Source: Gordonia soli NBRC 108243
GTDB lineage: Bacteria; Actinomycetota; Actinomycetes; Mycobacteriales; Mycobacteriaceae
Direction: 5' to 3'
DNA: 64,000 nt
Assembly (NCBI RefSeq): GCF_000334455.1
Contig: NZ_BANX01000014.1
Span: 1 to 64,000 of the forward strand
The notes under the pieces are model-generated. The model made no database searches, was not told the DNA's origin, and was given only the letters and a program-made list of their open reading frames with translations. A program made the position numbers and the translations under genes. Each line of letters starts with the position of its first letter. Position 1 is the stretch's first letter. Shown here piece by piece: positions 7,724 to 16,682 of the stretch.

Positions 7724-8679
7724 CCCGGTCGCTGACCCGGTCCGACGGTGGCACCGGCGCGGTCGACGACGACGAGTACTCGAACCTGGAGCTCGCCGAG
7801 GCCGAACTGGCTGCGGCCGACGCAGAGGCGGCGGCGGCCAGTGCACGTGCCGACGCCGCCCGCGCCCGCGCTCGGGTCGCGCGCCTTCGGCAGCAGACCT
7901 CTCCCGCCGACGAGTTCCCTGCAGCCGACGGCTCTGAGAGCACACAAGCAGATGTCGACGACCCGGTCGAGGACGCAGGGTCGAGCGGCCGCGGTGAGGT
8001 GCTATCCGACGATCTCAGCACCGAAGACAGTACGAGCACGCCCGCCCGCACCGCCAGGGGCAAGGTCCGCCGGACGGCAGCGCTGAAGCATTCGAGCGAT
8101 CCCCAGGATCCGATTTCCTCGGTCGACGACCGTTCCGCGCGCCGACGCTCACGAATCCGCGGTGGCGCGAACAGGATCCGATCTCTCATCCGGCGGCCGA
8201 GCCGACGCGGGCTGTTGATCACACTGCTGGGCGCCCTGACGGTCGCGGCACTGGTCGTCACCGGCGTGTTCCTCTGGCAGCATCGCCAGGCCGACGCCGA
8301 ACGTGCGCGCGCGGCCGAGTACACGGCCGCCGCCGAACGAGGGGTCACCGCGCTGACGTCGCTCGACTTCCGCAACGCCGACCGAGATGTGCGCCGGGTG
8401 CTCGATCAGTCGACCGGCGCTTTTCGTGCCGACTTCCAAGGCCGCTCCGACGACTTCACCGAAGTCATCAAGCAGTCACAGGTCACCACCCAGGGGCGTG
8501 TCACCGCCTCGGCCCTCGAGTCCCTGAACGACACCGGTGCCGTGGCCCTGGTGTCGGCGACATCGGACGTGACCAATGCGGCAGGCGCAAAGCAGGAACC
8601 GCGGATGTGGCGTCTCCGCGTCACGATGACCGATGTGGACGGGGTGAAGAAGATGTCGAAGGTGGACTTCGTGCCATGA
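7720..8679 (+). CDS. Mce-associated membrane protein (Mas), first of a pair
   Basis: The 319-residue product starts with an acidic, then alanine-rich helical segment (about residues 16-50, with repeated AEAEAAAA-like residues, probable coiled coil). A charged, disordered linker and a basic patch follow. One membrane segment, GLLITLLGALTVAALVVTGV, lies near 165-185, and the outside domain with the TTAERGVTALTSLD-like start ends in a SNTF2/Mce-associated fold. This layout matches Mce-associated proteins that accompany mce operons and are thought to stabilise the importer. It overlaps the next gene by ATGA. Start ATG 7720 was chosen for its coupling geometry; GTG 7642 is the alternative. The function is inferred from family resemblance and from the mce operon lying opposite. 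Confidence 0.75.
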   Translation: MTRSLTRSDGGTGAVDDDEYSNLELAEAELAAADAEAAAASARADAARARARVARLRQQTSPADEFPAADGSESTQADVDDPVEDAGSSGRGEVLSDDLSTEDSTSTPARTARGKVRRTAALKHSSDPQDPISSVDDRSARRRSRIRGGANRIRSLIRRPSRRGLLITLLGALTVAALVVTGVFLWQHRQADAERARAAEYTAAAERGVTALTSLDFRNADRDVRRVLDQSTGAFRADFQGRSDDFTEVIKQSQVTTQGRVTASALESLNDTGAVALVSATSDVTNAAGAKQEPRMWRLRVTMTDVDGVKKMSKVDFVP

Positions 8680-9407
8680 GCGAGCCGACCGACACCCGTC
8701 CCGAGTCCGAAGCGACGAGCGCCGAGGCCACCGAGACCCACGAGGCCACCACCGCGACCGAAGCGGACACCGGCGATCCCGATACCGGTACCGGTACCGG
8801 TACCGACGCCGGCATCGAGGACACCGCAGTGTCCGAGACTCCCCGGTCCGACTCGGACGCGACCGCGGACACCGACGATTCGCCGTCGTCTCCACGCGAG
8901 GGAGCTACTCGGCGGAGTCGATTGCGGCGGAATGCGATCCCGGTCGGTGCGTCCGTCGTCGCGGCCGCTGCCGTCGCCGCAGCGATCACCGCATACTCGA
9001 CCGTGCATCGCAGCGATGCCGCGTCGCCGATCGCCGGCCCGCCAGACATCGTCTCAGCCGCCAATGACGGGACCGTCGCACTCCTCTCCTATTCGCCCAA
9101 GTCCCTCGATGCCGACTTCGCGAAGGCCAAGACCCACCTGACCGGCCAGTTCCTCACCTATTACAACGAATTCACGACCAAGGTCGTCACACCGGCCGCG
9201 ACGGAGAACAACGTCGAGACCAAGGCGCAGGTGGTCAGGTCCGCAGTGTCCAAGGTGGACGGCGACGACGCGCAGGTTCTCGCCTTCGTGAACCAATCGA
9301 CGACGAGCAAGACCAAGCCGGACGCGGAACTGACCTCGAGCAGTGTCCGGGTCAGCCTGCATCGCGTCGACGGGCAGTGGCGGATCTCGTCGTTCGACCC
9401 GGTGTGA
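8676..9407 (+). CDS. Mce-associated membrane protein (Mas), second of a pair
   Basis: The 243-residue product starts within the stop of the previous gene (ATGA at 8676-8679). Its first 75 residues are Thr-, Glu- and Asp-rich and low in complexity, including a TGTGTGTD run. A basic stretch and a membrane helix (VGASVVAAAAVAAAITAYST, about 89-108) follow, then an outside domain with FLTYYNEFTTKVVTPAA and QVLAFVNQSTTSK, a pattern typical of Mce-associated proteins. It is the second of a pair, as is usual near mce operons, but here the pair faces mceF tail to tail instead of following it. It probably acts at the inner membrane with the importer. Confidence 0.78.
   Translation: MSEPTDTRPESEATSAEATETHEATTATEADTGDPDTGTGTGTDAGIEDTAVSETPRSDSDATADTDDSPSSPREGATRRSRLRRNAIPVGASVVAAAAVAAAITAYSTVHRSDAASPIAGPPDIVSAANDGTVALLSYSPKSLDADFAKAKTHLTGQFLTYYNEFTTKVVTPAATENNVETKAQVVRSAVSKVDGDDAQVLAFVNQSTTSKTKPDAELTSSSVRVSLHRVDGQWRISSFDPV
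8783..8804 (+). repeat. Hexanucleotide repeat TACCGG within the Mas gene
   Basis: TACCGG is repeated three times and followed by TACC, encoding a Thr-Gly run in the disordered N-terminus of the second Mce-associated protein. Such in-frame six-base repeats can change copy number without a frameshift. Confidence 0.7.
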
Positions 9408-9414
9408 CGGATCG

Positions 9415-9467
9415 GGACACGCTCCCGCCTTGACTTCGCCGGCGCATCGATCGCCGACAGCGTGTCC
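9415..9467. terminator. Possible terminator between the Mas pair and mceF
   Basis: GGACACGCT (9415-9423) pairs with AGCGTGTCC (9459-9467), and a smaller hairpin with CGGCG and CGCCG arms lies inside. It sits just after the second Mas gene in a 257-base convergent gap that otherwise holds nothing I recognise. Confidence 0.4.
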
Positions 9468-9664
9468 AGGTCATCGAGGTCAGCCGAATACCGTTGCGCC
9501 AACGGCACTGCGATATCCGGGCGTTGCCACAGTTCACCCGCACCGGCAGTTCACGGCCGGAGGGTCATGACGTGGCCAACCGATGCCCGACAGCAGGGGT
9601 CGACCTCTTCACGGTTCGGCATCTCGTCGACAGCTGACCTCCGCCCTATCGTCACCCGGAGGAC

Positions 9665-11113
9665 TCAGCGCGGCAGCATGCCCTGCCAGTTGCCCGGCCG
9701 TTCGGCCAGATCGGTTTGTCGGTACCGAGTTCCATCGGCCCCGACATAGCTTCCGTCAGAAGGGTTGTACTGGGCCGCCATGACGGGCGGGCGATCGCCG
9801 TTCGCACCGGTGGGTGCTGCGACACCAGGTCCGGCGGTATCGGATCCGGTGGTGTCGGCGGCCGGCGCGGTCTGCCGTTGCAGGTTCGGATCCCGCGGAT
9901 ACGGGCCGACCAGCGGCTGCCGGGTCGCCAACGGGGTGAACTGTTGGTCGCTGTTGCACATCGCCGCCGTCGGCGCGCGTTTGCCGGGATTGCTCAGGCA
10001 CGGGATGTTGCGTGCACCGCGTACCCCGATCTCGCTGGACTGCGGCAGTTTGCAGTACAGGTCGGACGGGGTGTCGATCACCGAGGTGTCCTCCGGTGGC
10101 CGCCACTGGTCGGGTGGGAGGAATCCGACCGTGCACGCCGGCGGATCGGAGATGCCGCTGATCCGGAAATCTCCCAAACCCCACTTGGTGCCGTTCCGAT
10201 TCGGCTGCACGGCCTGGATCATCGAGATGGCCGGAGGGAGGAGCACCAGGATCTGTTCCAGGCCCGCGTTGTAGGTGACCGCCAACTGGCCGACGCTGGT
10301 GATGTTGGCGAGCAGAACCGGCAGGGTGAGCTTGACCGAGTCGAGTGTCGCAGCCACCTCGTCGGCGAAACCGGGCCCGTCGGCGAGCAACTTTCGCACC
10401 TGGGGTGTGTTGGTGACGAGTTGGTCGGTGACACCGTCGAGGCTGGAGGTCCACAGCCGGATGGCGTCGGCACTGGTCACCTGGGAGTCCACCAGCGGCA
10501 CCGCATCCCGGATCAGGGTCGCCGACTGGCGACCGACCCCGTTGAACGTGGATGCGAGTGTCGACGACGACTTCACCAGGTTCTGCAGGTCGTACCCCTG
10601 CCCGCCCAGGCTGCGATCGAGTTCGCTGACCAGCGTGGACAGTTGGTCCTTGGGGATGCTCGTCACCAATCCGTTGAGCTTCTCGAGCATGGGAGCCACC
10701 GGTGGCGGCAGCCGCACGTCATCGGACCGGATGACCGCCCCGTCCGCGAGGTATGGCGCGGACCCGGTACGCGGACGCAGGTCGACATACTGCTCGCCGA
10801 TCGCCGACATGCTGCGGATGTCGGCCTGCAGGTCCGCCGGGATGCGCGCTCCGCCATCGATCGACAGGGTCGCACGGACCCCGGTGTCGGTCAGATGGAC
10901 CTCACTCACCGTCCCGACGTCGACACCTCGATAGGTGACGTTGGCGAAACGGTACAGCCCGCCTGCGCGTGGTGCATCCAGCGACACCGACATCCGGCCG
11001 ATACCCAGCTGCGTCTGAACCCGCATGTACGAGAACAACATCATCCAGGTCGCGATGATCGCGACCACGGTGAAGACCACCAGTTGGATCTTGACGAACC
11101 TGGAGAGGATCAT
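9665..11113 (-). CDS. mceF: Mce family protein F, last gene of the mce operon
   Basis: The 482-residue protein has an N-terminal membrane anchor (residues 9-29) and the MCE/MlaD domain at about 38-115, including YRGVDVGTVSEVHL and IGEQYVDLRP. A long helical domain to about 320 follows, then a Pro/Ala-rich tail ending in YNPSDGSYVGADGTRYRQTD, as is usual for MceF. Mce proteins form a hexameric tunnel outside the inner membrane that passes lipids to the YrbE permease. Its ATG overlaps the stop of mceE (ATGA). It ends the operon. The Mce ATPase (MceG) is not here; it normally lies elsewhere in these genomes. Confidence 0.93.
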   Translation of the reverse strand: MILSRFVKIQLVVFTVVAIIATWMMLFSYMRVQTQLGIGRMSVSLDAPRAGGLYRFANVTYRGVDVGTVSEVHLTDTGVRATLSIDGGARIPADLQADIRSMSAIGEQYVDLRPRTGSAPYLADGAVIRSDDVRLPPPVAPMLEKLNGLVTSIPKDQLSTLVSELDRSLGGQGYDLQNLVKSSSTLASTFNGVGRQSATLIRDAVPLVDSQVTSADAIRLWTSSLDGVTDQLVTNTPQVRKLLADGPGFADEVAATLDSVKLTLPVLLANITSVGQLAVTYNAGLEQILVLLPPAISMIQAVQPNRNGTKWGLGDFRISGISDPPACTVGFLPPDQWRPPEDTSVIDTPSDLYCKLPQSSEIGVRGARNIPCLSNPGKRAPTAAMCNSDQQFTPLATRQPLVGPYPRDPNLQRQTAPAADTTGSDTAGPGVAAPTGANGDRPPVMAAQYNPSDGSYVGADGTRYRQTDLAERPGNWQGMLPR

Positions 11114-12240
11114 CGCCCACCCCGCCCCTTCGACAACGGACCGAACAGCGGATGGGTCGGCGCCCGGCTGTACCCCGGGTCTCCCGGCGCGAACGGGACG
11201 ACCGCATTCGGATCGCCGAGCGCCGTGCCGAGCAGGAGCTCACGGCGCAGCCGCGGAACGGTGAGGTCCACGGTCGCATGGAGATTGATGTAGTCGCCGC
11301 GCACGGCGCGGTCGATCACCTTCTGGCCGTACGGGAACACGGTTGCGTACGCGAGAGCGGAGTTGATCGTCGGGCCGACATCGGCAAGTGACCGGAGGGT
11401 CGGCTCGAGGTGCTCGAGGTTGGTGAGGAGGTCGCTGCGGACGTCCTCGACGACCCCACGCGTCGTGGTGCTGAAGACACGCAACCTCTCCAGCGCCGTT
11501 GTGATCTGAGGCATCTGTGCCTGCAGCACAGCAAGTCCCGGTGGGATCTTCTGCAGAGCGGCGTCGATCACGTGGTCCTGCTCGGCAAACGCGCCGCTGA
11601 CACGCCTGGCCTGGGTGAGCAGCGAGACGAGATCACCGCGCTGTCGGTTCAGGGTGTCGACGAACCGGTTGAGATTGCCCAGCAGCGAGCGCACATCGGA
11701 TTGCCGGCCGCCGAATCCGTCGTTCAACGACCGGATGATGCCGCCGAGTTGTCCGAGGCCGCCACCGTTGACGACCGAGGACACCGCGGCGAGCGTCTCC
11801 TCGGTGGAGGGATATGACGACGAGCGTTCGAGTGGGATCCGGCCGCCCGGTGGCAGTTCGCCGATCGGGGCAGCACCCGCGGGTGGATCCAGGGCGAGGT
11901 GCATGGAACCCAGAAGGCTCGTCTGGCCGACGGTCGCGACCGCGTTGCCGGGGATCACGGTGCCACGTTTGACCCGCACGTCGACCTGGGCGTGCCAGGC
12001 ACGGACCGACATCCGGCCCACGCTGCCGACCTCGACGTCGTTGATCAACACGGGCGAGTTCTGCGAGAGCGTGCCGACATTCGCGACCTCCACGGTCACG
12101 TGGTAGTCGTCGCCGGAGGTTCCCACCGTCCCCGGCAGGGTCAACGAGTTGACGCCGTTCCACTGGCAGCCCGCGGCCAGCATCGCGACACAGGAGAGCG
12201 CCAACGCCAGGATCAGCGGTCGACGAGGGGATCGGTTCAT
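11110..12240 (-). CDS. mceE: Mce family lipoprotein E
   Basis: The 376-residue protein has a lipoprotein signal peptide: basic MNRSPRRP, a hydrophobic stretch and a lipobox LAAGC with the Cys at about residue 25. The MCE domain follows with VTVEVANVGTLSQNSPVLIN and DVEVGSVGRMSV. MceE is the lipoprotein member (LprK/LprL type) in all Mce operons. The reading frame is open further upstream to 12438, but that part overlaps mceD; the start at 12240 gives the signal peptide and an ATGA overlap with the mceD stop. It acts as one chain of the hexamer, anchored to the outer face of the membrane. Confidence 0.92.
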   Translation of the reverse strand: MNRSPRRPLILALALSCVAMLAAGCQWNGVNSLTLPGTVGTSGDDYHVTVEVANVGTLSQNSPVLINDVEVGSVGRMSVRAWHAQVDVRVKRGTVIPGNAVATVGQTSLLGSMHLALDPPAGAAPIGELPPGGRIPLERSSSYPSTEETLAAVSSVVNGGGLGQLGGIIRSLNDGFGGRQSDVRSLLGNLNRFVDTLNRQRGDLVSLLTQARRVSGAFAEQDHVIDAALQKIPPGLAVLQAQMPQITTALERLRVFSTTTRGVVEDVRSDLLTNLEHLEPTLRSLADVGPTINSALAYATVFPYGQKVIDRAVRGDYINLHATVDLTVPRLRRELLLGTALGDPNAVVPFAPGDPGYSRAPTHPLFGPLSKGRGGR

Positions 12241-13466
12241 CGCGGCCTCCGCTGTGCGGGTAGGAGCAGGTCGCGGCGCGACTGGGCCGGCGTCCCCTGC
12301 GCGGTACCGGGTTTCAGTTGAGGCTCGGTGTAGATGATGTTCTTCGGATCCGCGGTCGGACCCAGGACCGGATTGAGGGGGACCGGCAGGTAGTTGAAGC
12401 TGAGCATCGGTGCAATCGGTCCGAGGTACCGCGCACAACGGCGCGCGCCCTCCGCGGCGGTCAGGTTCTCGATGCTCGCGACGGACGAACAGATGAACTG
12501 GATCGGGTTGGAGAAGTTGTTCACCGTGAAGACCCCGGCCTCGGTCCCGGTGTCCGGGTTGTAGATGTTGTAGAAGTTCGCCATGTTGGTCGGAAAGGCG
12601 TGCAGCAACTGTTCGAGATCGCCGTGATGGTCGACCAAGTTCTGTGTGACCGCCGCCAGCCGACGCACCTGCTCGGCGGTCCCGTCGCGGTTCTCTGCAA
12701 CGAAACGTCGGACGTCGACGACGGCTCGCGACAGATTGGTCAACGCGGAGTCGAGGTCGGACCGGCTCCCGTCGAGAACCTGCGTGAGGGTCGCGAGTCG
12801 GTTCTCGAACTGCACGATCTGCGTGCCGGAATCGCGGACCGCCGTGACGAACGTCTGGAAGTTCCGGATGGTGTCGGCGATGTTGCCGCTGTTCTCCGAC
12901 AACAACTGTCCCACCTTCGACAGCTCACCGAGGGAACGACCGAGCTTCTCTCCGTTGCCGTCCAGAGCCCGGCTGCCGGCCGAGACGAAGCGTCCGAGGG
13001 AACTCTCCGAGCCCGCCCCCTGAGGGCCGAGGTCGGTGGCGAGTCGGGTGAGCTGATCCTTCACCTCGTCCCACTCGACCGGCACCGCCGTGCGGGTCCG
13101 CGGGATGGTCGCACCGTCGGCGAGTACCGGGCCGGAGGACACGTACGCCGGGGTGAGTTGGACGAAGCGGTCGGCGACCAGGTTCTGCGCCACGATGATC
13201 GCCTTGGCGTCGGCGGGTATCTCGACGCCCCGATCCACGTGCAGTTCCATGCGTACGGTCTCGCCCTGCGGCTCGATCGACGAGATCGAGCCGACGCTGA
13301 CTCCTGCCACCCGGACGTCGTCGCCGACGTAGATCCCGGTGGTGTTGGAGAAGATGGCGTCGATCGTGGTGGGCGCGGTGATCTGCCGGTACCCGGTGAA
13401 CAGACCGGCCGCGACCACCACGATCGCCAGCGCGGCGACCACCAGACGTCCAGTGCGGCGGTTCAT
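12237..13466 (-). CDS. mceD: Mce family protein D
   Basis: The 409-residue protein starts with a membrane anchor (LVVAALAIVVVAAGLFTGY, residues 8-26) and an MCE domain with IYVGDDVRVAGVSVGSI and VADRFVQLTPAY at about 45-115. The helical domain to about 290 and a C-terminal domain with two cysteines (FICSSVAS and RRCARYLG) follow. Order and length fit MceD. Both ends overlap their neighbours by four bases, so it is made with the whole set. It forms one chain of the lipid tunnel. Confidence 0.92.
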   Translation of the reverse strand: MNRRTGRLVVAALAIVVVAAGLFTGYRQITAPTTIDAIFSNTTGIYVGDDVRVAGVSVGSISSIEPQGETVRMELHVDRGVEIPADAKAIIVAQNLVADRFVQLTPAYVSSGPVLADGATIPRTRTAVPVEWDEVKDQLTRLATDLGPQGAGSESSLGRFVSAGSRALDGNGEKLGRSLGELSKVGQLLSENSGNIADTIRNFQTFVTAVRDSGTQIVQFENRLATLTQVLDGSRSDLDSALTNLSRAVVDVRRFVAENRDGTAEQVRRLAAVTQNLVDHHGDLEQLLHAFPTNMANFYNIYNPDTGTEAGVFTVNNFSNPIQFICSSVASIENLTAAEGARRCARYLGPIAPMLSFNYLPVPLNPVLGPTADPKNIIYTEPQLKPGTAQGTPAQSRRDLLLPAQRRPR

Positions 13467-14494
13467 CCGATGGCTCCGCCCGGGATCGGGATCTTCGCGG
13501 GTGGGTTGATGCCGAAGGCGCGGTCGAGGAAGGGCTGGATCAGCGGACCCGGGATCAAGTTGGCCACGTAGGCCTGATAGAACGGGCCGCCCGAGACCGC
13601 CTCGCCCTGTGTCTGTGACACCTTCGCCAAGCCGGGCAGGGCTTTACCGATGTTGTCCCGATTGCGCTCCAACATGGCGAGCACCGAGTTCAGGGCAGTG
13701 AGCGTGGGTGCGAGCTGCTTCTCGTTGTCGGCGACCAGCTTCGTCAGCTGGTCGGCGACCGCGGAGGTGTTCGCGAGCAACGACGCAATGGCCTGTCTGC
13801 GTTGGACGAGCACATCGAGCAACATGTTCGCGTTGAGGATCATGGTGTTGATGCGCCCTGCCCGTCCGGCGATGATCTTGCTGACGTCACTGGTGGCGGT
13901 GAGGAGTTCACGCACGCCGCTGTTGCGCGAGTTGATACCTCGGGAGATCTCGGCCAGACCGTCGAAGGTCGGTCCGAGGTCGGGAGCGACGTCGGTGAAG
14001 GTCTGCGATATGACGTCCAGGGATCGGTTCAGCGACTTCGTGTCGATCCCCGCGGAGTTGGTGGTGAGGTCGTCCACCGCCTCGTTCAGCGAGTACGGTG
14101 ACGCGGTCCGGGCGACCGGGATGACGTCGGTCGGCCCCAACGTTCCCGCCCCGGAGGGTTCGACGGTGACGATCCGCTGTCCGAGCAGTGAGCCCGTCCG
14201 GATCTGCACTGCGGTGGAATCACCGAGTCGGGTGCCCCGATCGACCGAGAAGGTCACTCGCGCGAGCCCCTTGTCGAGGGTGACGTCGGAGACCGCCCCC
14301 ACCCGGACACCGGCCACCTGCACGACCGCGCCCGGAGACAGGCCGGCGGCCTCGGAGAACTCGGCGGTGTAGGACACCGTGGTGAACCATTGTGTGGCCT
14401 TCGCCATGTTCAGCCCGGCGATGATCACCATGACGATGAGAGTGAGTCCGATGCACCCATAGCGGATCAGACCGCCCCCGCGATACCTCCACAT
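13463..14494 (-). CDS. mceC: Mce family protein C
   Basis: The 343-residue protein has a basic start MWRYRGGG, a membrane anchor (YGCIGLTLIVMVIIAGLNMA) and the MCE domain (FSEAAGLSPGAVVQVAGVRV near 46-65, LLGQRIVTVEPSG near 100-115). A long helical domain ends in a short Pro-rich tail. These match MceC. The ATG follows the mceB stop directly (TAG then ATG), and its own stop overlaps mceD. It is part of the hexameric tunnel. Confidence 0.92.
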   Translation of the reverse strand: MWRYRGGGLIRYGCIGLTLIVMVIIAGLNMAKATQWFTTVSYTAEFSEAAGLSPGAVVQVAGVRVGAVSDVTLDKGLARVTFSVDRGTRLGDSTAVQIRTGSLLGQRIVTVEPSGAGTLGPTDVIPVARTASPYSLNEAVDDLTTNSAGIDTKSLNRSLDVISQTFTDVAPDLGPTFDGLAEISRGINSRNSGVRELLTATSDVSKIIAGRAGRINTMILNANMLLDVLVQRRQAIASLLANTSAVADQLTKLVADNEKQLAPTLTALNSVLAMLERNRDNIGKALPGLAKVSQTQGEAVSGGPFYQAYVANLIPGPLIQPFLDRAFGINPPAKIPIPGGAIG

Positions 14495-15517
14495 CTAGCC
14501 CGAACACCTCCCGTTGGTCTGCTCGACCCACGGCAGGACGACGACCTTGCCGGAGGGATCGGACACGCGGACGGTGACCGCGCAGATGTAGTACTGGATG
14601 AAGTTGCCGTAGGTTCCGGTCCGCACGAGCTTCCGGAAGTTCTCGGGTGCCCGGCCCAACGCCTTTTCCAGTGTCTGCTTGTCGGAGTTCAGGTTCGGAG
14701 CGAGCCGCGCCAATTGGTCGATCGTGCCGGCAAGGGGTGGGCGCGCCTGGGTGAGCAGGTTCGCCACCGACTCGGTGCCGCGGTCCAGCGCGGTGATCGC
14801 CGCTCCGATCGGGTCACGCTGTCGGGTGAGGTCGCCGATCAGACCGTCGAGTCGATCGATCGCATCACCGAACCGATCTCCGTTCGCCTGGAGCGTCGTC
14901 ATCACCTTCTTGAGCTGATCGATGAGCTGCTCGATGACCCCGACGTTGTCGCCCAGGGTGGTGAACAACGACGAACTGCTGTCGAACAACGTCCGCACCG
15001 TGGTCCGCTGCCCCTGCAACACGTCGAGAACCGCCGAGCTCAACTCGTTGACCTGCTTCGGTTGCAGTCCGTCGATCACCGGTTTGAGCCCGCCGAGTAG
15101 TACGTCCAGATCGAGCGCCGGACGGGTCCGCGAGGACGGGATCAGCGCACCGGCGGGCATCGGTGCCGTGCCATCCCCCTCCGTCAACTCGAGGTAGCGA
15201 TCGCCGACGAGGTTGAGATATCGAACCTCTGCACCGGTTCCGACGGGTAACGAGACGCCGCGGTCCACATCGAACGAGACGAACACCCGGTGCTCGGCAT
15301 CGAGATCGACATCTCCGACTGTGCCGACCCGGACACCCGCGATACGAACCGTGTCACCGGATCGCAGGCCGGAGACATCGGTGAACTCGGCCCGATAGTC
15401 GGTGCTGTCACCGGATCGCGTGTCGGAGAACACGAGTAACAGGAATCCGGCGACCAAGACCATGACCGAGGTGAACGCGACGAACTTGATCGTCGTCGCA
15501 TCGATGAGGCCCTTCAT
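14495..15517 (-). CDS. mceB: Mce family protein B
   Basis: The 340-residue protein has an anchor at residues 9-29 and the MCE domain with YRAEFTDVSGLRSGDTVRIA and LVGDRYLELTEGDG. The helical domain and a short C-terminal segment with two cysteines (IQYYICAVTVRVSD and NGRCSG) follow. This is the usual MceB layout. It starts in the stop of mceA (ATGA at 15514-15517). Confidence 0.92.
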   Translation of the reverse strand: MKGLIDATTIKFVAFTSVMVLVAGFLLLVFSDTRSGDSTDYRAEFTDVSGLRSGDTVRIAGVRVGTVGDVDLDAEHRVFVSFDVDRGVSLPVGTGAEVRYLNLVGDRYLELTEGDGTAPMPAGALIPSSRTRPALDLDVLLGGLKPVIDGLQPKQVNELSSAVLDVLQGQRTTVRTLFDSSSSLFTTLGDNVGVIEQLIDQLKKVMTTLQANGDRFGDAIDRLDGLIGDLTRQRDPIGAAITALDRGTESVANLLTQARPPLAGTIDQLARLAPNLNSDKQTLEKALGRAPENFRKLVRTGTYGNFIQYYICAVTVRVSDPSGKVVVLPWVEQTNGRCSG

Positions 15518-16674
15518 CGTGGCGCCCCGTCCGGGATCGGTCCGAACAGGGCCTGCTCGAGGCTCTGCACGTTGAGCTCGAGGGACTTCCGGCCGGCCCT
15601 AAAGGGATTCGCCCCGGTGTCGGCGACGACGAACGGCGGCTTCTCCTGGAAGCCCACCGGCAGCATCGAACACTGAGGTCCGCCCGACGCCGCCACCTTC
15701 GGGAGGTCCTGTGGGTTGCGATAGGGATCGGTGCCCCAGAGGAAGTTGGCCGACAGTCCCAGGCCGGGCGCATCGGCCGGCGGGGAGACCGCGAGATCGG
15801 CGAATCCCCTGAGCGCACAGGTGAGCGCGGCGTTGTACTCATCGGTGAGCGCGGTCGTCGGGACGAGGAGCCGGAGCGCGCGCGCCAGCGGTCGGCGGTT
15901 GGTCGTGAGCACGCGGTTGCCGACGTCGGACAGTCCGATGACGCTGGTGAGGAACGCGTCGAGATTGTGCTGCTCGGCGACCAGAGTGTCGCTGATGTGG
16001 CTCGCGTTCGCGATCGTGCCCAGGAGCGGCCCGCTCGTGTCGGCGTAGACATCGAGCATCTGCGGGGTCTCGTGGATGAGCGTTCGCAGCGCCGGCAATG
16101 CCGGGTTCACCTGCTCGAGAAAGCCGTTGAGGTCGGTGAGCATCTGACCGAACTGCTCCCCCTGACCGCTCAGCCCGGTCGAGATCGCACTCAATGCCGC
16201 ATTCAGTTCGGCCGGGCGGATCTGCGCGAGCACCCGCGTGAGTTCACCGAAGACGGTGTTGACCTCGATCGCCACATCGCGCGAGTTGATGATCTGCCGA
16301 TCGCGCAGGCGTGCGCTCGACGGTTGTGGCGGTGACACGAACTCGACGCTCTTGGCGCCGAAAACCGTTGGCGCTGCGATTTGTACGGCGATGTTGGCCG
16401 GTATGTGGTCGAGTTGGCCCGGAGATATGGCCAGGGTCAGTTCGGCCGTGTCCGGCTCCCCGTAGCTGATCTTCGAGACCCGTCCCACGGTGACACCGCG
16501 CATCTGCACCTTGGCGTCGACGTCCATCACCAGACCGGCACGCGGCGTCACCACCGTCACCTCGGCGTTGGTCTGGGTGGCGCCGGAGAACATCGCTGCC
16601 GCAGCGACCACCACCGCGACGATGACCATCAGCATCGCCGCACCGGCCAGCGGCCGGACGAATCCGTTCGACAT
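15514..16674 (-). CDS. mceA: Mce family protein A
   Basis: With the ATG at 16674 the protein has 386 residues: anchor at 12-32, MCE domain with VTPRAGLVMDVDAKVQMRGV and VFGAKSVEFVSPPQ, helical domain, and a C-terminal part with two cysteines (NAALTCALRG, GGPQCSMLP). This matches MceA. The frame is open upstream to 16980, but that part lies over yrbEB; GAGGCGGGG before the ATG supports the shorter form. It starts eight bases after the yrbEB stop codon. Confidence 0.92.
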   Translation of the reverse strand: MSNGFVRPLAGAAMLMVIVAVVVAAAAMFSGATQTNAEVTVVTPRAGLVMDVDAKVQMRGVTVGRVSKISYGEPDTAELTLAISPGQLDHIPANIAVQIAAPTVFGAKSVEFVSPPQPSSARLRDRQIINSRDVAIEVNTVFGELTRVLAQIRPAELNAALSAISTGLSGQGEQFGQMLTDLNGFLEQVNPALPALRTLIHETPQMLDVYADTSGPLLGTIANASHISDTLVAEQHNLDAFLTSVIGLSDVGNRVLTTNRRPLARALRLLVPTTALTDEYNAALTCALRGFADLAVSPPADAPGLGLSANFLWGTDPYRNPQDLPKVAASGGPQCSMLPVGFQEKPPFVVADTGANPFRAGRKSLELNVQSLEQALFGPIPDGAPR

Positions 16675-16682
16675 GCCCCGCC

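Noticed and set aside
9716..13571. Long plus-strand frames opposite mceF to mceD
   Set aside because: Composition is typical of GC-rich shadows and the minus-strand genes have anchors, MCE domains and coupled starts.
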